64,000 bases of DNA from Owenia fusiformis. Lineage: Eukaryota > Annelida > Polychaeta > Sabellida > Oweniidae. The stretch lies in the NCBI GenBank assembly GCA_903813345.2, contig CAIIXF020000007.1, positions 29,001,564-29,065,563 on the forward strand. Direction: 5' to 3'. This document shows positions 10,953-22,788 of the stretch, piece after piece (position 1 is the stretch's first letter; every line of letters begins with the position of its first letter). Made by a program: the position numbers and the translations under genes. A model generated the notes under the pieces. The model was not told the origin of the DNA. It did not search any database and saw only the letters and a program-made list of their open reading frames with translations.

Positions 10953-13182
10953 ATTGTTTTTGCCTGTTTTCTTATTATTATTATTCTTTTTTCTTCCTCC
11001 TTACCAAATTTCTCGTCAACTATAACAGCTTACTTAATCCAACTTACATGGTTAACTTAAGACTGTATCCGGCTTTCTGGGAAATTAGGTCAAATTTTTA
11101 TCTAGGTCAAAGGTCAAGAACTAGGTCAAATCCAGTACTTTGTCACTTTTTCCCATTATCTCGGTCGTCCTTCAATATTTTTGATCCTGGTTTTTTTCAT
11201 TGTGTTCCTCATAAAAAAGTAGAAAACCTAGGGTCGATTTAGTTTTTTGGTATCTCAAACCGATTTCGAGATATCAGTGTCCGAAAACGAGGTCCAAAAA
11301 AAATTTCACCGAATCCAATGTCCAGGATATCAGTCTTATAGGAAATTTTCTCAGGATTCCGAATCTGAAAACCAAATTTCAATCTGACTTCCGGTTCAGA
11401 AGTTATGGCGTTTTGAAAATTCAAAAATCGCTAAATTTGGTGCCCCATGTTAATTCAATGGGAAAAAATATTTTTTTGAAGTGTAAAATACGAGATTTAG
11501 ACTAAGCACAGCTAAACATAATGGAAGCCCATAAAAGAAAGGGACCACAAGACCTTCTTTTCATAAAAATTTGGACACCAAAATGCCTAGGTCAAAATCT
11601 AGGTCAAATTCAAAGTTTTTCCTTATTTTTGCGATTCTGACACTACAGATTAATTATATTCTTCGAAAATTTGTATACATGTAGCCAAGAGTGTGCTAAT
11701 AGTGTTAGCCTTTTGCCGTCAGAAAGTATTTTGACCCACTTTTGAGATATGGTGTCCGAAAAGTAGGTCAAACTAAAAAGTTCTCCAAATTTAACATATG
11801 AGTTATGAATTAAGGGTAGAATTTTCTCAGGAATCCAAATCTGCAAACCAAATTTCAATCCGACTTTTGGTTTGGAATTTATGTCGTTTTGAAAGCTCAA
11901 AAATCGCTAAATTTGGTGCCCCATGTTATGGCAATGGGAAAAAAGATTTTTTTTGAAGTGTAAAATACGAGATAAACACTGAGTTCAGCTTCACATAATG
12001 AAAGCCTATAAAAGAAAGGGACCTCAAAAGCTAGCTAGCTTCACAATTTGGTCACCAAAATGCCTAGGTCAAAATCTAGGTCAAATTTATAGTTTTAACT
12101 TATTTTTGCGATTCTGACACTACACTTTAATTATTTGCTTCAAAAGTTTGTATACAAGTAGCAAAGAGTGTGCTAATAGTGTTAGCCTTTTGCCGTCAGA
12201 AAGTATTTTGACCCACTTTTGAGATATGGTGTCCGAAAAGTAGGTCAAAATAAAAAGTTCTCCAGATTCAACGTATGAGTTATGAATTAAGGGTAGAATC
12301 TTCTCAGGAATCCGAATCTGCAAACCAAATTTCGATCCGACTACCGGTTCGGAAGTTATGGCGTGTCCAAAAAGTAGGTCAAAATAAAAAAAATTCCAAA
12401 TTTAACGTATGAGTTATGAATTAGGGGTAGAATTTTGTCAGGAATCCAAATCTGCAAAAACAAATTACGATCCGACTTCCGGTTCGAAAGTTATGGGGTT
12501 TTGAAAGCTCAAAAATCGCTAAATTTGGTGCCCCATGTTATGTCAATGAGAAAAAGGATTTTTTGAAGTGTAAAATACCAGATAAAGACTGAGTACAGCT
12601 TAATATTCTGAAAGCCTATAAAAGGAGGGGACCTCGAAGGCTATCTAGCTTTAAAATTTGGACGCAAAAATGCCTTGGTCAAAATCTAGGTCAAATTCAT
12701 AGTTTTTCCTTATTTTTGCGATTCTGACATTACACTTTAAGGATTTGCTTCAAAAGTTTGTATACAGGTAGCAAAGAGTGTGCTTATAGTGTTAGCCTTC
12801 TGCCGTCAGAAAGTTTTTTGACCCACTTTTGAGATATGGTGTCCGAAATGTAGGTCAAAATAAAAAATTATCCAAATTTAACGTATGAGTTATGAATTAA
12901 GGGTAGTATTTTCTCAGGAATCAGAATCTTTAAACCAAATTTCGATCTAACTTCTGGTTAGATAGTTATAGCGGTTTGAAGTCTCGAAAAGTCGATATGA
13001 TGATATCCCCATGTTAAGCTAATAGAGTCGAAGATAGCCTTCTTAAAAGTTGTCTAAATGTCTATATTCTAGCTGACTCAGCTTATTCTGAATGACTCAG
13101 CTTACAAGTTCTGGATGACTCAGCTTAAAAAAAATGTGAAATCTGGAGTCTTAAATTGAACTTGTTCAATTTACATGTCTAG
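10926..13182 (+). mobile_element. Helitron-like element 1
   Basis: Contiguous from 5' hairpin to 3' end. The head carries a perfect AGGTCAAAGGTCA at 11104-11116. Three standard monomers follow (GCCGTCA near 11713, 12193 and 12800), with an extra partial unit between the second and third. The tail at about 13069-13128 has three GACTCAGCTTA units. The end is ATCTGGAGTCT, hairpin, ACATGTCTAG. Confidence 0.7.
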
Positions 13183-15000
13183 TTCTTTTTTCTTCCTCCT
13201 CACCAAATTTCTCGTTAACTATAACAGCTTACTTAATCCAACTTACATGGTTAACTAAGGACTGAATCCGGCTTTCTGGGAAATTAGGTCAAATTTTTAT
13301 CTAGGTCAAAGGTCAAGAACTAGGTCAAATCCGGTACTTTGTCACTTTTTCCCATTATCTCGGTCGTCCTTCAATATTTTTGATCCTGGTTTTTTTCATT
13401 GTGTTCCTCATAAAAAAGTAGAAAACCTAGGGTCGATTTAGTTTTTTGGTATCTCAAAGCGATTTCGAGATATCAGTGTCCGAAAACGAGGTCCAAAAAA
13501 AATTTCTCCGAATCCAATGTCCAGGATATCAGTCTTATAGAAAATTTTCTCAGGATTCCGAATCTGAAAACTAAATTTCGATCTGACTTCCGGTTCAGAA
13601 GTTATGGCGTTTTGAAAATTCAAAAATCGCTAAATTTGGTGCCCCATGTTAATTCAATGGGAAAAAATATTTTTTTGAAGTGTAAAATACGAGATATAGA
13701 CTAAGCACAACTAAACATAATGGAAGCCCATAAAAGAAAGGGACCACAAGACCTTCTTTTTATAAAAATTTGGACACCAAAATGCCTAGGTCAAAATCTA
13801 GGTCAAATTCAAAGTTTTTCCTTATTTTTGCGATTCTGACACTACAGATTAATTATATTCTTCGAAATTTTGTATACATGTAGCCAAGAGTGTGCTTATA
13901 GTGTTAGCCTTTTGCCGTCAGAAAGTATTTTGACCCACTTTTGAGATATGGTGTCCGAAAAGTAGGTCAAACTAAAAAATTCTCCAAATTTAACGTATGA
14001 GTTATGAATTAAGGGTAGAATTTTCTCAGGAATCCAAATCTGCAAACCAAATTTCAATCCGACTTTTGGTTTGGAAGTTAAGTCGTTTTGAAAGCTCAAA
14101 AATCGTTAAATTTGGTGCCCCATGTTATGGCAATGGGAAAAAAGATTTTTTTGAAGTGTAAAATACGAGATAAAGACTGAGTACAGCTTCACATAATGAA
14201 AGCCTATAAAAGAAAGGGACCTCAAAAGCTAGCTAGCTTCACAATTTGGTCACCAAAATGCCTAGGTCAAAATTTAGGTCAAATTTATAGTTTTAACTTA
14301 TTATTGCGATTCTGACACTACACTTTCATTATTTGCTTCAAAATTTTGTATACTGGTAGCAAAGAGTGTGCTAATAGTGTTAGCCTTTTGCCGTGAGAAA
14401 GTATTTTGACCCAATTTTGAGATATAGTGTCCGAAAAGTAGGTCAACATGAAAATTTCTCCAAATTTAACGTATGAGTTATGAATTAAGGGTAGAATTTT
14501 GTCAGGAATCCGAATCTGCAAATCAAATTTCAATCCGACACCCGGTGTGGAAGTAATGGTGTTTTGAAAAATTAAAAAATTGGTATTTTGATATCCAATG
14601 TTATGTCAATTATCTTTGTCACTATTTGTCGTTATTCCTTTATCTTTTTTTTCATCATGTAGCTTAAAGACAGTCCTTTCATTATTGTAACTGTCTTTTT
14701 TGATTACTCTTACCGATTTTGAGGAATGGCGTCCGGAAAGTAGGTCAACATAAAAAGTTCTCAAAATTTAATGTATGAGTTATGACACAAACGTAGAATT
14801 TTCTCAGAAATTCGAATCTGCAAACCAAATTTCGACCCAAATTCTGGTTAGATAGTTATAGCTGTTTGAAGTCTAGAAAAGTATTCTAGATAACTCAGCT
14901 TATTCCGAATGGCTCAGCTTACAGTATTTTGGATAACTCAGCTTAAAAAAAGTTTTAAATCTGGAGTCTTAAATTGAACTTGTTCAATTTACATGTCTAG
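13183..15000 (+). mobile_element. Helitron-like element 2 (5' hairpin upstream)
   Basis: The body begins directly after the CTAG of element 1 with TTCTTTTTTCTTCCTCC and has no 5' hairpin of its own. In the nested model its hairpin is the one at 10875. It has two standard monomers (13915, 14391) and a degenerate third block. The tail has DNA of the GACTCAGCTTA type at 14889-14945. It ends ACATGTCTAG. Confidence 0.65.
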
Positions 15001-17234
15001 TTATTATTATTCTTCTTCCTCCTTCCCAGATTTCTCACCAACTAGAAGAGCTTACTTTAAGCTGCTTACATGATTAACTAGGGAATGTATCTGGCTTTCT
15101 GGGAAATTAGGTCAAATTTTTATCTAGGTCAGAGGTCAAGAACTAGGTCAAATCCAGTACTTTGTCACTTTTTCCCATTATCTCGGTCGTCCTTCAATAT
15201 TTTTGATCCTGTTTTTTTTCATTGTGTTCCTCATAAAAAAGTAGAAAACCTAGGGTCGATTTAGTTTTTTGGTATCTCAAACCGATTTCGAGATATTAGT
15301 GTCCGAAAACGAGGTCCAAAAAAAATTTCACCGAATCCAATGTCCGGGATATCAGTCTTATAGGAAATTTTCTCAGAATTCCGAATCTGAAAACCAAATT
15401 TCGATCTGACTTCCGGTTCAGAAGTTATGGCGTTTTGAAAATTCAAAATCGCTAAATTTGGTGCCCCATGTTAATTCAATGGGAAAAAATATTTTTTTGA
15501 AGTGTAAAATACGAGATATAGACTAAGCACAGCTAAACATAATGGAAGCCCATAAAAGAAAGGGACCACAAGACCTTCTTTTCATAAAAATTTGGACACC
15601 AAAATGCCTAGGTCAAAATCTAGGTCAAATTCAAAGTTTTTCCTTATTTTTGCGATTCTGACACTACAGATTAATTATATTCTTCGAAAATTTGTATACA
15701 TGTAGCCAAGAGTGTGCTAATAGTGTTAGCCTTTTGCCGTCAGAAAGTATTTTGACCCACTTTTGAGATATGGTGTCCGAAAAGTAGGTCAAACTAAAAA
15801 GTTCTCCAAATTTAACGTATGAGTTATGAATTAGAGGTAGAATTTTATCAGGAATCTGAATCTGCAAACCAAATTTTGATTCGACCTCCTGTTCGGAAGT
15901 TATGGCGTTTTGAAAGCTCAAAAATCGCTAAATTTGCTGCCCCATGTTATGTCAATGGGAAAAAAGATTTTTTTTACGTGTAAAATACGAGATATAAACT
16001 GAGTACAGCTTAATATAATGAAAGCCTATTAAAGAAGGGGACCACGAAGGCTACTTAGCTTCAAAATTTGGACACCAAAATCCCTAGGTTAAAATCTAGG
16101 TCAAATTCATAGTTTTTCCTTATTTTTGCGATTCTGACACTATATTCAAATGATTTGCTTTAAAATTTTGTATACAGGTAGCAAAGAGTATGCTCATAGT
16201 GTTAGCCTTTTGCCGTCAGAAAGTATTTTGACCCACTTTTGAGATATGGTGTCCGAAAAGTAGGTCAAAATAAAAACTATCCAAATTTAATGTGTGAGAT
16301 ATGAATTAAAGGTATAATTTTCTCAGGAATCCAAATCTGCAAACCAAATTTCGATCCGACTTCTTGTTCTGAAGTTATGGCGTTTTGAAATCTCAAAAAT
16401 CGCTAAATTTGGTGCCCCATGTTAAATCAGTGGGACCGAATAATTTTTTGAAGTGTAAAAATACGAGATATAGAATGAGTACAGCTAAACATAATGAAAG
16501 CCCATAAAAGAAGGGGACCTCAAAAGCTACTTTCCTTCAAAATTTGGACACCAAAATACCTAGTTCAAAATCTAGGTCAAATTCTTAGTTTTTTCTTATT
16601 GTTGCAATTCGGACACTACACTTCAATGATATTCTTCGAAACTTTGTATACATGTAGCAAAGAGTGTGCTCATAACGTTAACTTGTTGCCGTCAAGAAGT
16701 GTTTTGACCCACTTTTGAGATATGGTGATCGAAATGTATGTCAAAATAAAAAGTTCTCCAAATTTAACGTATGAGTTATGAATTAGGGGTAGAATTTCCT
16801 AAGGAATCCGGATCTGAAATTAAAATTGCAATCCGACACCCGGCTAAGATTCTAAGCCATTTTGAAGTTTGAAATTCGCACTTGCCAGTACAGTATTCAC
16901 GATGCAGATTGATCAAATAAACTTTCAAAAATTCCTACATACCCTACTTTACCTCCCTACCTACTCAGCTACTTATTTGACTACTTACTCAATTGCTTAA
17001 TTAGTTATTACTTACTTAGCTACTTACTCAGCTACTAACTCAGGTACTTACTCAGCTACTTACTCAGCTACCTACTCAGCTTTTTACTCAGTTACTTACT
17101 CAGCTACTTACTCAACTACTACTAAGGTACTTACTCAGCTAATTACTCAGTTACTTACTCAGCTCTTTACTGATCTATCTAGGTCAAATAAATCTGGAGT
17201 CTTAAATTGAACTTGTTCAATTTCACAAATCTAG
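15001..17234 (+). mobile_element. Helitron-like element 3
   Basis: The body begins TTATTATTATTCTTCTTCC after the preceding CTAG. It has three standard monomers (15737, 16216, 16691). The tail is a degenerate CTACTTACTCAG simple repeat at about 16930-17170. The 3' end is the CACAAATCTAG subtype. The predicted displaced hairpin is at 10821. Confidence 0.65.
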
Positions 17235-17239
17235 TTATT

Positions 17240-19942
17240 AGACTCCAGATTGAAAATCTGGAGTCTATTGCTTTTGCCAGTTTTCTTATTATTATTATTC
17301 TCTCTTGTCACGTTTTCTCAGTAACTAGAAGACTTGGAGTAAATCTACTTACATGGTCAGTTAGGGTATGTGACCTAGTTTCTGGGAAATTAGGTCAAAT
17401 TTTTATCTAGGTCAAAGGTCAAAATCTAGGTCAAATTATCATTTTCTCAATTATCTTTGTCATTTTTCGATATTTTTTCAAAATTTTTTTTTCAACGTGT
17501 AGCCGAGAAAAAGACGATTCGACTGTGAGTAATCAATTTTTTGATTACTTTTACCGATTTTGAGATATTGCGTCCGGAAAGTAGGTCAAACGAAAAAGTT
17601 CTCCGAATTCAACGTATGAGTTATGAAATAAGTGTAAAATTTCCTCAGGAATCCAAATCTGCAAACCAAATTTCAATCTGACTTCCGGTTCGGAAGCTAT
17701 AGCGTTTTGAAATTGCTAAATTTGGTGCCCATGTAAAGCCAATGGGAAAAAAGACTTTTTCGAAGTGTAAAATACAAGATATAGACTGAGCACAGCTTAA
17801 CATAATGAATGTCCATAAAAGAAGGGGACCTCAAAAGCTACCTAGCTTCAAAATTTGGACACCAAAATGCCTAGGTCAAAATCTAGGTCAAATTCATAGT
17901 TTTTCCTTATTTTTGCGATTCTGGCACTACACTTTTAGGATTTGCTTCAAAATTTTGTATACAGGTAGCAAAGAGTGTGCTAATAGTGAGAGCCTTTTGC
18001 CGTCAGAAAGTATTTTGACCCACTTTTGAGATATGGTGTCCGTAAAGTAGGTCAAAATAAAAATTTCTCATAATTTAACTTATGAGTTATGAATTAAGGG
18101 TAGAATTTTCTCAGGAATCCGAATCTGCAAACCAAATTTCAATCCGACTTTTCGTTGGAAAGTTATGGCGTTTTAAAAGCTCAAAAATCGCTAATTTTGG
18201 TGCCCCATGTTATGTCAATGAGAAAAAAGATTTTTTTGAAGTGTAAAATACCAGATAAAGACTGAGTACAGCTTAAGATTCTGAAAGTCTATAAAAGAAG
18301 TGGACCTCGAAGGCTATCTAGCTTTAAAATTTGGACACCAAAATCCCTAGGTCAAAATCTAGGTCAAATACATATTTTTTGCTTATTTTTGCGATTCTGG
18401 CACTACACTTTTAGGATTTGCTTCAAAATTTTGTATAAAGGTAGCAAAGAGTGGGCTAATAGTGTTATCCTTTTGCCGTCAGAGAGTATTTTGACCCACT
18501 TTTGAGATATGGTGTCCGAAATGTAGGTCAAAATAAAAAATTCTCCAAATTTTACATATGAGTTATGAATTAAAAGTAGAATTTTCTCAGGAATCCGAAT
18601 CTGCAAACCAAATTTCGATCCGACTACCGGTTCCAAAGTTATGGCGTGTCCGAAAAGTAGGTCAAAATAAAAATTCGCCAAATTTAACGTATGAGTTATG
18701 AATAAGGGGTAGAATTTTGTCAGGAATCCGAATCTTTAAATCAAATTTCGATTCGACTTCCGGTTTGAAAGTTATGGCGTTTTGAAATTTCGAGAAAAAT
18801 CGATCTGATGTTATCCTGATAGAAAGTCAAGGAAAAAAGATTTTTTTGAAGTGTAAAATACGAGATATAGATTGAGTACAGCTTAAGATAATGAATTCCT
18901 ATAAAAGAAGGGGACCTCAAAAGCTACCTAGTTTCAATATTTGGACACCAAAATGCCTAGGTCAAAATCTAGGTCAAATCCATAGTTTTTCCTTATTTTT
19001 GCGATTCTGGCACTACACTTTTAGGATTTGCTTCAAAATTTTGTATACAGGTAGCAAAGAGTGTGCTAATAGTGTTAGCCTTTTGCCGTCAGGAAGTATT
19101 TTGACCCACTTTTGAGATATGGTGTCCGTAAAGTAGGTCTAAATAAAAATTTCTTATAATTTAACTTATGAGTTATGAATTAAGGGTAGAATTTTCTCAG
19201 GAATCCGAATCTGCAAACCAAATTTCAATCCGACTTTTCGTTGGGAAGTTATGGCGTTTTGAAAGCTCAAAAATCGCTAATTTTGGTGCCCCATGTTATG
19301 TCAATGAGAAAAAAGATTTTTTTGAAGTGTATAATACCAGATAAAGACTGAGTACAGCTTAAGATTCTGAAAGTCTATAAAAGAAGGGGACCTCGAAGGC
19401 TATCTAGCTTTAAAATTTGGACACCAAAATCCCTAGGTCAAAATCTAGGTCAAATACATAGTTTTTCCTTATTTTTGCGATTCTGGCACTACACTTTTAG
19501 GATTTGCTTCAAAATTTTGTATACAGGTAGCAAAGAGTGGGCTAATAGTGTTAGCCTTTTGCCGTCAGAGAGTATTTTGACCCACTTTTGAGATATGGTG
19601 TCCGAAAAGTAGGTAAAAATAAAAAATTCTCCAAATTTTACATATGAGTTATGTATTAAGAGTAGAATTTTCTCAGGAATCCGAATCTGCAAACCAATTT
19701 TCGATCAAACTTCTGGTTAGATAGTTATAGCGGTTTGAAGTCTCGAAAAGTCGATATGATGATATTCCCATGTCATGCATATGGAGTCGAAGATAACATT
19801 CTTAAGAGTTGTCTAAATGTCTATATTCTAGCTGACTCAGCTTATAGTGAATGACTCAGCTTACAAGTAATTGGATGACTCAGCTTAAAACAAGTCTTAA
19901 ATCTGGAGTCTTAAATTGAACTTGTTCAATTTACATGTCTAG
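17240..19942 (+). mobile_element. Helitron-like element 4 (contiguous, internal duplication)
   Basis: It has its own 5' hairpin at 17240-17266, and linker and head run on without interruption. There are four monomers (17998, 18475, 19086, 19560). The second pair repeats the first at an offset of about 1088 bp, indicating an internal two-monomer duplication. The tail has GACTCAGCTTA units near 19828-19890. It ends ACATGTCTAG. Confidence 0.7.
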
Positions 19943-22788
19943 TTATTATTATTCTTTCAGAATCTTCCTCCTTCCCAGATTTCTCACCAACTAAAAGAAT
20001 TTACTTTAAGCTGCTTACATGATCAACTAGGGGCAGTACCTGGGATGATGGGAAATTAGGTCAAATTTTTATCTAGGTCAAGGGTCAAGAACTAGGTCAA
20101 ATCAAGGTCAAATCAACATTCTGTCAATTATCTTCGTTGTTGTTTGTCGTAACTACTTCATCTTAGTTTCTACATGTAGCTTAGAAAAAAACAAATCGAG
20201 AGTGTGCCATCCGTTTTTTGATTACTCTTAGCGATTTTGAGATATGGCGTCCTGAAAGTAGGTCAAAACCAAAAAGTTCTCCAGATTTAACATATGAGCT
20301 ATGAAATAAGAGTAGAATTTTCTCAGGAATCCGAATCTGCAAACCAAATTTTGATCCGACTTCCCGTTCGGAAGTTATGGCGTTTTGAAAGCTCAAAAAT
20401 CGCTAAATTTGGTGCCCCATGTAAAGTCAATGGGAAAAAAGATTTTTTTGAAGTGAAAAATACGAAACATAGACTGAGTTCAGCTAAATATAATGAAAGC
20501 TTTTAAAAGAAGGGGACCTCATAAGCCATCTAGCTTCAAAATTTGGACACCAAAATGCCTAGGTCAAAATCTAGGTCAAATTCAAAGTTTTTCCTTATTT
20601 TTGCGATTCTGACACAACAGATTAATTATATTCTTCGAAATTTTGTATACATGTAGCTAAGAATCTGCTCATAGTGTTAGCCTTTTGCCGTCAGAAAGTA
20701 TTTTGCCCCATTTTTGAGATATGGTGTCCGAAAAGTAGGTCAAAATAAAAAATTCTCAAAATTTGACGTTTGAGTTATGAATTAAGTATAGAATTTTCTA
20801 AGGAATCCGAATCTGCAAACCAAATTTCGATCCGACTTCCGGTTTGGAAGTTATGGCGTGTCCGAAAAGTAGGTCAAAATAAAAAGTTTCCAAATTTAAC
20901 GTATGAGCTATGAATTAAGGATAAAATTTTCTCTGGAATCCAAATCTGCAAACCAAATTTCGATCCGACTTCCGGTTCGGAAGTTATGGCGTTTTGAAAG
21001 CTCAAATATCGCTTAATTTGGTGCCCCATGTTATGTCAATGGGAAAAAATATTTTTTTGAAGTGTAAAATACGAGATATAGACTAAGTACCGCTAAACAT
21101 AATGGAAGCCCATAAAAGAAGGGGACCTCAAAACCTTCTAATTTTGAAAATTTGGACAACAAAATGCCTAGGTCAAAATCTAGGTCAAATTCAAAGCTTT
21201 TCCTTATTTTTGCGATTCTGACACTACACTTTAATTATATTCTTCGAAATTGTGTATACTTGTAGCCAAGAGTGTGCTAATAGTGTTAGCCTTTTGCCGT
21301 CAAAAAGTATTTTGACCCACTTTTGAGATATGGTGTCCCAAAAGTAGGTCAAAATAAAAAAATCTTCAAATGTAACGTATGAGTTATGAATAAGGGGTAG
21401 AATTTTATCAGGAATCCGAATCTGCAAATCAAATTTTGATTCGACCTCCTGTTCGGAAGTTATGGTGTTTTGAAAGCTCAAAAATCGCTAAATTTGCTGC
21501 CCCATGTTATGTCAATGGGAAAAAAGATTTTTTTGAAGTGTAAAATACGAGATATAGACTGAGTACAGCTTAATATAATGAAAGCCTATTAAAGAAGGGG
21601 ACCTCGAAGGCTACTTAGCTCCAAAATTTGGACACCAAAATGCCTAGGTCAAAATCTAGGTCAAATTTATAGTTTTCCCTTATTTTTGTGATTCTGACAC
21701 TATATTTAAATGATATGCTTTAAAATTTTGTATACAAGTAGCAAAGAGTATGCTAATAGTGTTAGCCTTTTGCCGTCAGAAAGTATTTTGACCCACTTTT
21801 GAGATATGGTGTCCGAAAAGTAGGCCAAAGTTAAAAGTTTTCCAAATTTAACGTATGAGTTATGAATTAAGGGTAGAATTTTCTCAGAAATCTAGATCTG
21901 CAAACCAAATTTCGATCCGACTACTTGTTTTGAAGTTATGGCGTTTTGTAATCTCAAAAATCGCTAAATTTGGTGCCCCATGTTAAATCAATGGGACCGA
22001 ATAATTTTTTGAAGTATAAAAATACGAGATATAGAATGAGTACAGCTAAACATAATGAAAGCCCATAGAAGAAGGGGACCTCAAAAGCTACTTTCCTTCA
22101 AAGTTTGGACACCAAAATACCTAGTTCAAAATCTAGGTCAAATTCATAGTTTTTTTTATTTTGCGATTCTGACACTACACTTCAATGATATTCTCCGAAA
22201 TTTTGTAAACTTGTAGCAAAGAGTGTGCTAATAATGTTAACATTTTGCCGTCAATAAGTTTTTTGACCCACTTTTGAGATATGGTGTCCGAAATGTAGGT
22301 CAAAATAAAAAGTTCTCCAATTTTAAAGTATGAGTTATGAATTAGGGGTAGAATTTCCTAAGGAATCTGGATCTGAAATTAAAATTGCAATCCGACCCCC
22401 GGTTTAGATTCTACACCATTTTGAAGTTTGAAATTCACACTTGCCAGTATTCACGATGCAGATTGATCAAATATACTTTCAAAAATTCCTGCATACCCTA
22501 CTTTACCTCTCTACCTACTCAGCTACTTATTTGACTACTTACTCAATTACTTAATTAGTTATTACTTCCTTAGCAACTTACTCAGCTACTAACTCAGGTA
22601 CTTACTCAGCTACTTACTCAGCTACCTACTCAGCTTTTTACTCAGTTACTTACTCAGCTACTTACTCAACTACTACTAAGGTACTTACTCAGCTTATTAC
22701 TCAGTTACTTACTCAGCTCTTTACTGATCTATCTAGGTCAAATAAATCTGGAGTCTTAAATTGAACTTGTTCAATTTCACAAATCTAG
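19943..22788 (+). mobile_element. Helitron-like element 5 (segmentally duplicated type)
   Basis: The body starts TTATTATTATTCTTTCAGAA. The head differs from most: it has AGGTCAAGGGTCA and an extra TCAAGGTCA. Four monomers (20686, 21296, 21772, 22246) have spacings of about 610, 476 and 474 bp. The CTACTTACTCAG repeat lies at about 22496-22733 and the end is CACAAATCTAG. Elements 6 and 17 are near-identical relatives. Confidence 0.65.

Noticed and set aside
11239-11424. Repeated minus-strand frame of 61 codons starting MNFQNAITSE in element heads, and plus-strand frames starting MNSYKRRGPQK
   Set aside because: They recur only because the head or monomer recurs. They break freely in sister copies, have no motif, and are not called as genes.
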